Of a DNA stretch of 13,890 nt, positions 1 to 7,066 are shown piece after piece (positions within the stretch are counted from its first letter, which is position 1; each line of letters starts with the position of its first letter). The translations under genes were made by a program, and so were the position numbers. Below the pieces are notes generated by a model. It saw nothing but the letters and a program-made list of their open reading frames with translations, did not search any database and was not told where the DNA came from. Source of the DNA: Candidatus Spyradenecus faecavium (GTDB taxonomy: Bacteria; Verrucomicrobiota; Kiritimatiellia; RFP12; DVOR01); assembly GCA_018713405.1 (NCBI GenBank), contig DVOR01000008.1:1-13890 (forward strand). Direction: 5' to 3'.

Positions 1-169
1 CGTAATCCTTGCCCAGGAGCGCCTGAAGGCGGGCGGGATAGGCCTGCGCGGCGCGGTCGGCCAAGCCTGTGCCGTAGGTGATGGAGTCTCCGATGCAGGC
101 CACGCGGGTGACCGCCTGGGCGATGAGCGGCGCAAACAACGCCACGACGAGCAAAACAAGCGTTTTCAT
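1..169 (-). CDS. Secreted SGNH/GDSL-family esterase, N-terminal part (runs off left edge)
   Basis: Only the first 56 codons lie in the window; the 3' end is beyond position 1. Translation gives a Sec signal peptide (MKTLVLLVVALFAPLIAQA, cleavage likely after AQA at residue 19), then RVACIGDSITYGTG. The GDS motif (residues 27-29) is block I of SGNH hydrolases, with Ser29 as the expected nucleophile. The start at 169 is supported by AAGGAAC about 10 bases upstream. The family removes acyl groups, often acetyl esters on polysaccharides, in the periplasm or outside the cell; the exact substrate cannot be told from this fragment. It lies 56 bases downstream of the CorA gene on the same strand, with no obvious terminator between them, so it may be co-transcribed. 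Family assignment is strong; specificity is unknown. Confidence 0.85.
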   Translation of the reverse strand, partial: MKTLVLLVVALFAPLIAQAVTRVACIGDSITYGTGLADRAAQAYPARLQALLGKDY

Positions 170-225
170 GGTTGCGGTGTTCCTTTCCCAAGTGGACGAT
201 GTGACGCGCCGACCGGCGTGCGGCA

Positions 226-1167
226 TCAGAAAAATCGCTTGCGGGAGAAGAAGACCACGGTGACGATCACCAGCACGACCGCCAGGCCGACGACGATGAA
301 GAAGCCGGCCGGGTTGCCGTTGCGCACGAAGGGCAGCCACGAGTTCATGCCGAAGATGGAGGCCAACAGCATGGGCACCGTGAGCACGATCGTCATGGAG
401 GTGAGGAATTTCATGACGTTGTTCAGGTTGTTGCTGATGATCGAGGCGAAGGCGTCGAGCGTGCCCGTCAAGATGTTGCTGTGGATGGAGGCCATCTCCA
501 GGGCCTGCTGGTACTCGACGCGCACGTCCTCGAGCACGTCCAGGTCGTCCTCGTCGATGTCCAGCTGGCGGGTGGTGCGGATGCGCGACAGGAGAATGTC
601 GTCGGCCTTCAGCGAGGTGGTGAAGTAGACCAGCGACTTCTCGATGTTGAGCAGGCGCATCAGGCCTTCGTTCGAGATGGATTCGTGCAGCTCCTGTTCC
701 ACCAGGTCCGCGCGCTGGCGGATGTCGCGCAGGTAGCGCAGGTAGAGAATGGCCGCGTGCCAGAGCAGGTGGAAGGTGAAGCGGAACTTCTGTTCCGGCG
801 GGCACACGCGACGGATTTGGTCGAGGAAGGAGGCCGCGATCGGCGTGGGTCGGTTGCAGACGGTGATGACGGCGTTGGAGGTGTGCACCACGCCCAGCGG
901 CAGCGTGTTGAAGGGGTGCAGGTTCTCGTTCGGCTCGTGGTAGGGCACATGGACGACGATGAGCACCGTGCCGTCGTCGTCCACGTCCAAACGCGGCCGC
1001 TCGTCGCGGTCCAGCGGGTCGGAGAGGAACTCGCGCGAGACGCCCGTAAGGGTCTGCACGCGCAGGATCTCCTCGGAGGAGGGGTCGGCCAGGTTGATCC
1101 AGCAGGGACCGTCCGGCGTGACCACCTCGCGGAGGCTGCCGTCCACCCACTGATAAATCGTCAGCAT
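226..1167 (-). CDS. corA: CorA-family magnesium/divalent cation channel
   Basis: A 313-residue protein of normal CorA length. The N-terminal two thirds is the cytoplasmic funnel with a long charged helical stretch (about residues 150-250). It ends in two membrane helices (about 254-272 and 287-306). The signature Gly-Met-Asn sits at 273-275 (SIFGMNSW) between them, followed by a basic tail (SRKRFF). The family forms pentameric inner-membrane channels for Mg2+, also Co2+ and Ni2+. I chose the ATG at 1167 rather than upstream in-frame codons because a GGGAGGG Shine-Dalgarno sits about 9 bases upstream and the protein then begins as family members do. The start overlaps the stop of the upstream kinase gene by 7 bases (ATGCTGA), implying translational coupling. 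The second residue after GMN is Trp rather than the more usual Phe-type context, which is minor. Some CorA paralogues carry Zn2+ instead. Confidence 0.93.
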   Translation of the reverse strand: MLTIYQWVDGSLREVVTPDGPCWINLADPSSEEILRVQTLTGVSREFLSDPLDRDERPRLDVDDDGTVLIVVHVPYHEPNENLHPFNTLPLGVVHTSNAVITVCNRPTPIAASFLDQIRRVCPPEQKFRFTFHLLWHAAILYLRYLRDIRQRADLVEQELHESISNEGLMRLLNIEKSLVYFTTSLKADDILLSRIRTTRQLDIDEDDLDVLEDVRVEYQQALEMASIHSNILTGTLDAFASIISNNLNNVMKFLTSMTIVLTVPMLLASIFGMNSWLPFVRNGNPAGFFIVVGLAVVLVIVTVVFFSRKRFF

Positions 1168-1928
1168 GTCTTTGTCCCTCCCTTCTCGGCGTAGCGGCGC
1201 AGGAGCGCGCGCTCGTAACCCTTCTGCTTGTGCGTGGCGATGAAGGAATAGCCACGGAAGACCCACAGCTTGCGGAGCCGCAGCATCCCCAGGAAAATCC
1301 GCGCGCGGCTCTCCGGGAAGCCATTCGGCCCGTCAAGGAAACCATCGTTGCCGTCGTGGTAATGGCGGTAATAGTGCTTGTAGACCGAGGAGAGGTCCGA
1401 GACCCAGAGCAGCCGCTTCACCCAGCGCGGGAACCAGCGCCGGATGAAGACGCCGGACTGGAAGTCCACCAACGCCGGCCTGTCCCCGGGGAGCACCATC
1501 ACGTTCTTCGCGTTGCGCGTGTCCAGGTGCGCCACGCCGCGCCGGTGCATCGCGCACACCAGCCGCTCCAGCTGGAAGAAGAAGGAGGTCGGCAACAGCC
1601 CCAGACCCTGCTTGCCTCCCCACTGGTTGCGGTCGCCCAGCGAGATTCCCTCCAGGAACGCCATGCCGAAGGCGTACGCGTCCACGCGGAAAACCTTCTG
1701 AGGCACGCCCTCCAAGCCCTCCAACGCCTTGAGCAGACGGTACTCATGGCCGATCATCCACCGCCCCCACGTCCAGCGAATCCACCACGGGCTCTTGCGG
1801 AAATCCTTGATGACGAAGGCGCCTTCAGGCGTCTCCACGCGCCAGACGCGCGCGTTGCCCGCGCGCCCCTTGCTCAGGCAGACCGCCCCGCCCGATTCCC
1901 AACTCGCTCTTGTGATGCCAAACGCCAT
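1161..1928 (-). CDS. Small protein-kinase-fold protein (RIO/lipopolysaccharide-kinase-like)
   Basis: A 255-residue protein with the core of a kinase fold. There is a probable ATP-binding Lys41 in FVIKDF, Glu62 in HEYRLL as a candidate helix-C glutamate, a catalytic loop HLDTRNAKN (134-142, Asp136 and Asn142), and a metal-binding VDFQSG (Asp155) in place of DFG. These features resemble RIO-like and WaaP/Kdo-kinase-type bacterial kinases; the substrate, whether protein or lipid/sugar, is not evident. The C-terminal third is rich in Arg, Trp and Tyr with no clear membrane helix. An ATG at 1952 is also in frame but overlaps the -10 element. The ATG at 1928 has a CGGAG Shine-Dalgarno 8 bases upstream, so I use 1928. 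The stop overlaps the CorA start by 7 bases, so the two are probably made together. Kinase fold is likely; the biological role is unknown. Confidence 0.75.
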   Translation of the reverse strand: MAFGITRASWESGGAVCLSKGRAGNARVWRVETPEGAFVIKDFRKSPWWIRWTWGRWMIGHEYRLLKALEGLEGVPQKVFRVDAYAFGMAFLEGISLGDRNQWGGKQGLGLLPTSFFFQLERLVCAMHRRGVAHLDTRNAKNVMVLPGDRPALVDFQSGVFIRRWFPRWVKRLLWVSDLSSVYKHYYRHYHDGNDGFLDGPNGFPESRARIFLGMLRLRKLWVFRGYSFIATHKQKGYERALLRRYAEKGGTKTC

Positions 1929-1950
1929 CTTTTCTGCTCCGGTTTCCTTC

Positions 1951-1959
1951 ATTGTACCA
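1951..1959 (-). promoter_or_regulatory. Extended -10 promoter of the kinase-corA unit
   Basis: On the minus strand the bases read TGGTACAAT, an extended -10 (TGn plus TACAAT). No good -35 hexamer is seen 16-18 bases upstream. Transcription would begin near 1944, downstream of the first in-frame ATG (1952) and upstream of the ATG at 1928. This supports the shorter kinase start. The element lies in the 102-base gap after the QueH-Gfo/Idh gene. Confidence 0.55.
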
Positions 1960-2030
1960 CATCCCCACCCTGCCCTGCAGACGCAAAAACGTTCCGGTCG
2001 GGGAGGTCGGGGCTTGTCGGCCAGCGCGGC

Positions 2031-3806
2031 TCAGAGAGTGGCGATGGGGACGGGGTCGCCGCCGGAGAGGCGGGAGGCCTCGGCGGCGAAGGCCATCGCG
2101 TGGGCCTGGATGCTCTCGTGGAAGCGGGCGGGGTAGTGGCTCGGCGGAAGGGTGCGGAGCGTCCACACCCAGTCGTGGAGCAGGCCGCCGTTGCCGAGGA
2201 CGTATCCGGCCTCGTGGGTGGCGCCGCCGGCCTCGAGCGCGGCGTCCCAGCGGGTGTGCGAGCGGTCGGAGAAGCGGTAGACGTCGAGCGTGCGGGCGTC
2301 GCCGACGATCTCGCCGTTGGTCAGGAAGATGTGGGTGCGGCGGTCGCGGCCCCAGGTGTAGCTCTCCATGCAATGCTGGGCGGTCACGCCGCCCTCGAAG
2401 AGCAGGGTCACGATCTGGTGGTCGACGGCGTCATTGCCGCCGGCGTAGACGCACCGCCCATAGGGACCGTCGCGCAACTCGGCCTCGATGCCGGCGGGCG
2501 TGGCGTCGTGCAGGGCGTAGCGCAGGTCGTGTCCCTCGCGCAGGAGCTTGACGGCGGAATAGGGGCAGGCGCGCTCGACGGCGGCGGGGCAGTCGACGCA
2601 ACGCGCCGCGGCGCCGGTCGGCGCGCACGCGGGGCGGAAGTGGCTGAGGCCGCCGAAGGACTGCGCGGAGACGCAGCGCTTGCCGACCCACCACGCGAAG
2701 AGGTCGAAGTCGTGGCTGCACTTCTGCACGATCATCGGCGTGGTCTTGGCGGTGTGGCCGAAGGGCCCCCGGCAGAAGGCGTGCGCGGCCTTGCGGTAGC
2801 CCACCGGCTCCAGGTGGCGGATGCTCACCAGACGCCCCAGCGTGCCGCCTTGGATGAGCGCGGCGATCTTCCCGTAGTAGGGCGTGAAGCGCAGGATGTG
2901 CCCCACCTGCACCAGGCGGCCGCTCTCGCGCACCGCCGCGTCGAGCCCCACGCACTCCTCCCACGTCGCGCCGACGGGCTTCTCGAGGAGGAGGTGGAGC
3001 CGCCGGGCGAGCGCCGCCTGCGCCGCAGGGAAATGGAGGCGGTCGGGCAGGGCCACGATGGCGGCCTCCAGCCCCGGCGCGTCGAGCGCCTGCCGCCAAT
3101 CCGCGAAGACGGCCTCGGGCGGCAGGCCCAACTTCTCCGCCCACCGCGCGCGCAACGCGGGGTCCGGCTCGGCGATGGCCGCCACGCGCAGGTCGCCGGG
3201 GTGCTCCAGCGCCCACTGCGCGTAGACCCCGCCGCGATAGCCCATCCCGAGGACGGCGACGGCAAAGGGCTCGCGGTGGCGCACGGAGTACTCGCACCCG
3301 CAGTAGATCTGCCGGTAGAGCCCCAGCGCCGCCGCACGGCGGTTGGAATCCTGAAAGCCGTTTTGCTTCTTGAAGTCGTAGGGCACGAAGGCGTCGCCGC
3401 CCACCTCCCGCCCGATGGCGTGGAGCAGCGCGCTGCGCTTGTGCGGCGAGACGGTGAGGCTGGTGGTGAAGGCGTCGCACCCCAGCTCCCGCATCCGGGC
3501 GGCGGCGCGCGCCAGCGAGAAGCGGAAGCACCGCGCGCAGCGCGCCCCACCCTCCTTGCACTCCTCGAAGCCCTCCGCCACGGCCTCCTGCCAGGCGGTG
3601 TGGTCGGGCGCGTCCTCCACCAAGCGGATGCCCTCGGCCCGGGCCAATGCCTCGGCCGCGGCCTTGCGGCGGAGGTACTCCTCGTGCGGGTAGATGTTGG
3701 GGTTGAAGAAGAAGAGCGTGGGCTCCCAGCCGTCCTCCTTCAGCACACGCACGCAATGCGACGCGCAGACGCCGCAACACGTGTGCAACAGGATCTTGCC
3801 CTTCAT
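2031..3806 (-). CDS. Fusion of QueH (epoxyqueuosine reductase) with a Gfo/Idh/MocA-family oxidoreductase
   Basis: One uninterrupted 591-codon frame holds two complete families. Residues 1 to about 178 are QueH, the enzyme that reduces epoxyqueuosine to queuosine in tRNA. It has the N-terminal HTCCGVC (Cys10, Cys11), FFNPNIYP, CARC (Cys90, Cys93), FTTSLTVSPHKR, LGLYRQIYCGC (Cys169, Cys171) cluster- and substrate-binding motifs. Almost without linker, a Rossmann domain starts (AVLGMGYRGG, about 183-193), with EKPVG at 275-279 and the Gfo/Idh/MocA C-terminal half to residue 591. That half includes a cysteine-rich insert (ACAPTGAAARCVDCP, then CPYSA) known in some members. Start chosen at 3806 because QueH begins with MKGKILLH; its Shine-Dalgarno is weak. 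A GTG at 3284 (Val175) is a possible internal start for a free Gfo/Idh protein. It is the third gene of the unit. Each domain is confidently recognised; the purpose of the fusion is not known. Confidence 0.85.
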   Translation of the reverse strand: MKGKILLHTCCGVCASHCVRVLKEDGWEPTLFFFNPNIYPHEEYLRRKAAAEALARAEGIRLVEDAPDHTAWQEAVAEGFEECKEGGARCARCFRFSLARAAARMRELGCDAFTTSLTVSPHKRSALLHAIGREVGGDAFVPYDFKKQNGFQDSNRRAAALGLYRQIYCGCEYSVRHREPFAVAVLGMGYRGGVYAQWALEHPGDLRVAAIAEPDPALRARWAEKLGLPPEAVFADWRQALDAPGLEAAIVALPDRLHFPAAQAALARRLHLLLEKPVGATWEECVGLDAAVRESGRLVQVGHILRFTPYYGKIAALIQGGTLGRLVSIRHLEPVGYRKAAHAFCRGPFGHTAKTTPMIVQKCSHDFDLFAWWVGKRCVSAQSFGGLSHFRPACAPTGAAARCVDCPAAVERACPYSAVKLLREGHDLRYALHDATPAGIEAELRDGPYGRCVYAGGNDAVDHQIVTLLFEGGVTAQHCMESYTWGRDRRTHIFLTNGEIVGDARTLDVYRFSDRSHTRWDAALEAGGATHEAGYVLGNGGLLHDWVWTLRTLPPSHYPARFHESIQAHAMAFAAEASRLSGGDPVPIATL

Positions 3807-3834
3807 TCGGAAAGGCCCGGGCGGACGGCCCGCG

Positions 3835-4821
3835 TCACAGCCGCTTGGCCGCGTCAAGCTCGAGCTCGAAGAGGAGGTCGTCGCGGCAGACGTCGGCGAT
3901 GATCTCCTGGGCGAAGGTCGCCGGCAGGCCATGCTCGGCGAGCCACTTCTGCCAGATGGGGCGATACTCGGGACGCTTGATGTAGGCGATGGCGCGGGTG
4001 GTGTGGCCGAGGTCCATCTGCCGCGTCCCGAGGATGGCCTGGACGACGTCCATCGTCAGGGCGATCTGCTTCTCGGGGTCGCCGACGTGGGCCGTCTCGC
4101 CGCCGTAGGCGATGCTCGCCGTGCCGGAGATGAAGACGATGCGCCCCTCGGGGGTGACGACCTCCGCCGCGCGGCTGAAGCTGCTCCGGTAGTCCAGCGC
4201 CGAGCACTGAAGCGGGGAGTCGAGCATGGCGCGGGTGACGGAGGAGCCGAGCTTCGGGCGCATGGCGATGGCGGCCGTGATGATGGCCGAGCCGGTCATG
4301 TTGGCGCTGCCGATGCCCGTGCTGGCGGGGACGAAGCCGCCGAAGATGCCCCGGCTCTCGAAGAAGGCGTCGCGCACCCGGTTCAGCTCGTCGTACCACT
4401 CCAGCAGCTTGTCCATGTAGAGCCACGTGCGCACGACGTCGTGGAAGGTGAAGCCCTGCTTCTTCAGGATGGACTCGATGTTCTCGAAGGCCGAGGCCGC
4501 CTGGTCGGCGCGCGGGGCCGTGGGGTCGCTCGGCCCCACGCCCGCCAGCATCACGAACTCCGCCTGGTTGTCCTCGAAGCGGGAGCCGACGAGCTGTCCC
4601 TCGTGGAAGATGGGCTCGACGGTGCCCTTGGAGACGAAGAGACGCTGCGCCACGGCGGGGAACCCCGCGGCGTTGGGGTTGCACAGCCAAAGGGCCGGGA
4701 CCTCGCCCGTCTGCGCGGTGGCGAGGGCCTCGGGCGTGCCCCACCCGCACCGGGCAATCTCGATGCCACGCCCGGGGGCTTCAAGCGTGGGCCAGAGGGT
4801 TCCGTTGAGGTTTGTCAGCAT
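3835..4821 (-). CDS. RidA/YjgF-superfamily protein, chorismatase-like (FkbO/Hyg5 type)
   Basis: A 328-residue protein, about two and a half times the length of a plain RidA and close to the size of FkbO/Hyg5-type chorismatases, which consist of two RidA-like halves. Seen motifs: GVGPSDPTAPRADQ (94-107), RTWLYMD (131-137), ASTGIG (166-171), FISGTASIAYGGETAHVGD (230-248) and a C-terminal VCRDDLLFE (311-319). The GTASI...HxGD block and the CR...E ending match what I recall of chorismatases, which hydrolyse chorismate to hydroxybenzoate or dihydrodiol products. I cannot confirm substrate-binding residues without alignment. A divergent RidA-type imine deaminase is the alternative. AAAAGGAC stands about 10 bases before the ATG. 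It lies 18 bases after the cytochrome gene and 28 before the QueH fusion, so all three share a transcript. No signal peptide. Confidence 0.75.
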   Translation of the reverse strand: MLTNLNGTLWPTLEAPGRGIEIARCGWGTPEALATAQTGEVPALWLCNPNAAGFPAVAQRLFVSKGTVEPIFHEGQLVGSRFEDNQAEFVMLAGVGPSDPTAPRADQAASAFENIESILKKQGFTFHDVVRTWLYMDKLLEWYDELNRVRDAFFESRGIFGGFVPASTGIGSANMTGSAIITAAIAMRPKLGSSVTRAMLDSPLQCSALDYRSSFSRAAEVVTPEGRIVFISGTASIAYGGETAHVGDPEKQIALTMDVVQAILGTRQMDLGHTTRAIAYIKRPEYRPIWQKWLAEHGLPATFAQEIIADVCRDDLLFELELDAAKRL

Positions 4822-4839
4822 GGCGAGGCGTCCTTTTCG

Positions 4840-6726
4840 TCAGAGGGAGAGGATGTACAGCTCCAGGTCCTTGAGCTCCTGCTCGGTGAGGTCCGTGGTG
4901 ATGCCGTGCTGGTCGGCTTTGTTCCAGTCCTTGAGCACGGCGAGCATGGAGGCGGCGCGGCCGTCGTAGAGGTAAGGGGCGGTGCGCCACACCTCGTTGA
5001 GCGTCGGCACGTCGAAGGTTTGGCCCAGCTCCTCGCCCGTACCCAGGCCGAGGTCGTAGACCTTGGACTTCGAGCCGTCCTCGGGGTCGACCGCGGCGGT
5101 GAAGTAGTGGTCGGGCATGTGGCAGCTGGCGCAGTCGGCCTTGTTGGGGTCCATGAAGATAGCCTTGCCGCGCGCGATGGCCTCGGCGTTCTCCTCGCGG
5201 GCGTAGGGCGAGACGACGGGCTTCATGGACATCACGTAGGCGTCGACGCACTTGGCGTCCTCCTCCACGGCGTCATAGAACTGGATGTGGTGGAAGCCCG
5301 CGCGGTTGCAGTGGAACATATCCTTGCGGATGCCGGTGATCATCGTGGGCGGCGTCCAGCGGGAGAGGAAGAGGCTCTTGGTCTGCTTGGGGTTGCCGAT
5401 GCCGTCGTTCATGAGGTCCCAGTTGAGGCCGTCAATGCGGCCATCGGGGTGGCAGCTGGCGCAGCTCTGCCACAGCTGGAAGCACTTGGTGCCGTCGTTG
5501 AAGAGCATCTCGCCGCGCAGGACGGGGTCCTTCGAGAGGTCGATCAGCTCCCCGTTCAGGGCGATGGTCGTGGGCTTGACGACGCGGTCGGTGAAGGGGA
5601 TCTCCACCAGCGCGTCGGCGAAGTAGCACACCACATAGGCCTTGTCGTTGGTGGCGACGATGCCGCGCGGGCCGTCGGGCGTCACCGAGACGCGGAAGCG
5701 GATGCCGGAGAGGAAGGAGAGGTCGTTGTGCACGTCGGCGGCGGAGAGCGACACCTCGGTCACCTTGATGCCGGCGGCGACCTTGTCCAGACGCTCGTGC
5801 ATCTTGACGCGGTCGATGACGTTCACGTCGCGCGAGCCCGCGTGGGCCACCAGCAGCCACTTGCCGTCGGGGGAGACGCTGACGCCCCAGGGGTTGGCCG
5901 CGCCCAGGTCCACGTCGTCGAGCAGCACGGTGTTCACGTACTTGCCCGTCTCGCCGTTGAAGACGGAGAGCGCCGCGGTGTTCATCCAGCCGCGCTCGAG
6001 CTGGGTGGTGGGGAGCTGGTAGCGCGCCTGCGTGTGCGTGAGGTAGATGTACTTGCCGTCGGGCGAGGCCGTGACGGCGCGCACGCCCGTCGAGCCGTCG
6101 GGCAGGTGGATGTTGTCGATTACCTTGAAGGTCTCGGTGTCCACCACCGTCACCTTCGCGGCCACGTAGCCCACCGGCTCGGCCGCGTCGGTCGGGAGCA
6201 GGTTGATGACGAAGAGGAGCTTGCCGTCCTTGCCCAGCGCGCAGCCGTTCGCCTCGCGCAACGCCGGCGCCGTCGCCAACAGCTTCAGCGTCTTGGCGTC
6301 GTACTTCTGCACGTTGTTGTCGAAGCGGTTGCAGACGTAGACGTACTTGCCGTCGGGCGAGACGGTCGGCGTCATCGGGCAGTTGCCCGTCACCACGAAC
6401 TTGCCCGCCTTGTTGTAGAGGCGGCCCGCGTTGCCGTTGTCCGCGGTGTAGAAAAGGTCGGAGCCGTCGGGAGACATCGTCGCGCCCGTCACCGGCAGGT
6501 TGGGGTGATCCCCCAGGCCGAACGTCCACCACGGCGCCGTGCTCGCCTCGTACGTCTCCAACTCCTTGCCGGAGAAATCGCGAATCGAGACCTTGCCGGC
6601 CCCTTTCTCGCCGATGATCAGTGCCTTCCCGTCAGGGGTCAACGAAATCGTCTCAGGCAACAGATACTCCGCTTGGAGCCACGAGGCCATCCCAAGCACG
6701 CAGGCAATCGTCAGCAAACGCTTCAT
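4840..6726 (-). CDS. Secreted YVTN-type beta-propeller fused to a di-haem cytochrome c
   Basis: A 628-residue protein. It begins with a Sec signal peptide (MKRLLTIACVLGMASWLQA). From about 25 to 390 there are repeated SPDGKYVYV-type blades (for example 85, 123, 221, 285 and 349) typical of YVTN/lactonase-like seven-bladed propellers. The C-terminal part carries two haem c sites, CASCH at 422-426 and 532-536. Between and after them stand RGEMLFND, GNPKQTKSL and FDVPTLNEVWRTAPYLYDGRA, the pattern of bacterial di-haem peroxidase/MauG-like cytochromes. It should act in the periplasm or at the cell surface in electron transfer or a redox reaction with an unknown substrate. I chose the ATG at 6726 because GGAGGA lies 6-7 bases upstream and the signal peptide then starts at residue 1; an ATG at 6750 would sit at the predicted transcription start. 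First gene of its unit. Confidence 0.87.
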   Translation of the reverse strand: MKRLLTIACVLGMASWLQAEYLLPETISLTPDGKALIIGEKGAGKVSIRDFSGKELETYEASTAPWWTFGLGDHPNLPVTGATMSPDGSDLFYTADNGNAGRLYNKAGKFVVTGNCPMTPTVSPDGKYVYVCNRFDNNVQKYDAKTLKLLATAPALREANGCALGKDGKLLFVINLLPTDAAEPVGYVAAKVTVVDTETFKVIDNIHLPDGSTGVRAVTASPDGKYIYLTHTQARYQLPTTQLERGWMNTAALSVFNGETGKYVNTVLLDDVDLGAANPWGVSVSPDGKWLLVAHAGSRDVNVIDRVKMHERLDKVAAGIKVTEVSLSAADVHNDLSFLSGIRFRVSVTPDGPRGIVATNDKAYVVCYFADALVEIPFTDRVVKPTTIALNGELIDLSKDPVLRGEMLFNDGTKCFQLWQSCASCHPDGRIDGLNWDLMNDGIGNPKQTKSLFLSRWTPPTMITGIRKDMFHCNRAGFHHIQFYDAVEEDAKCVDAYVMSMKPVVSPYAREENAEAIARGKAIFMDPNKADCASCHMPDHYFTAAVDPEDGSKSKVYDLGLGTGEELGQTFDVPTLNEVWRTAPYLYDGRAASMLAVLKDWNKADQHGITTDLTEQELKDLELYILSL

Positions 6727-6756
6727 CGCGAATCCTCCAAAGGGTTTCATATCGCT

Positions 6757-6786
6757 AGTCTAGCACAAGTCCCCCGCGTAACTCAA
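6757..6786 (-). promoter_or_regulatory. Sigma-70-type promoter of the cytochrome-RidA-QueH unit
   Basis: On the minus strand there is a -35 TTGAGT (6781-6786), an 18-base spacer and a -10 TAGACT (6757-6762). Transcription would start near 6750, leaving a leader of about 24 bases that contains the GGAGGA ribosome site. The palindrome array begins about 60 bases upstream of the -35. Confidence 0.55.
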
Positions 6787-6844
6787 CACCCTTTCCCACT
6801 CTTCTCCGGCGGATACGCCTGTATCCACCCTGGGCCGCTTCCCC

Positions 6845-6928
6845 AAACCCTAAAGGGTCCGAGGCGAAACCCTAAGGGGTTCGACCCAAAACCCTAAGGG
6901 TTTCGAGGCAAACCCTTAAGGGTTTCGG
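6845..6928. repeat. Array of four phased palindromic repeats, core AAACCC-(3/4)-GGGTTT
   Basis: Four tandem copies are seen with left half-sites AAACCC at 6845, 6867, 6889 and 6910 (spacing 22, 22 and 21 bases) and right half-sites GGGTTT or variants at 6855, 6877, 6898 and 6920. Copies 3 and 4 have perfect 6-base arms. Copies 1 and 2 are imperfect on the right (GGGTCC, GGGGTT). The tail CGAGG or similar between copies is also partly kept. The spacing is about two helical turns, so every copy faces the same side of the DNA. It lies between divergent promoters, nearer the cytochrome promoter. This fits a protein-binding operator or enhancer array; the binding protein is unknown. Confidence 0.8.
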
Positions 6929-7066
6929 AAATGCATAAGGACTTATTTGGGATCGCCCCTTGGGCGGGGTCGATTCCGCCGCTTGGCAGGCGTGGCGGAT
7001 TCGCCGAGCGGGTGCGTCCTGATTGCGGGGTGGCAAAAGGGCGGGGGCAAGACGCGTGGCGCGATT

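Noticed and set aside
1929..1952. Longer kinase start at the ATG at 1952
   Set aside because: That ATG overlaps the predicted -10 element and has no ribosome site, whereas the ATG at 1928 has CGGAG at good spacing.
1230..3902. Very long plus-strand open frame opposite the kinase and QueH-Gfo/Idh genes
   Set aside because: It crosses gene boundaries on the other strand, has low-complexity Ala/Arg/Gly/Val-rich translation and no recognisable motif. GC-rich codon bias on the true strand explains the lack of stops.
3694..6897. 1067-codon plus-strand open frame opposite the RidA and cytochrome genes
   Set aside because: Its translation is repetitive and His/Val/Gly-rich with no family motif, while the minus strand has clear signal peptide, haem sites and ribosome sites.
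6845..6928. CRISPR array or telomere-like repeat reading of the AAACCC repeats
   Set aside because: Units are 21-22 bases with only a few bases between palindromes, no unique spacers of normal length and no cas genes; the dyad symmetry does not fit a telomere repeat, which is asymmetric.
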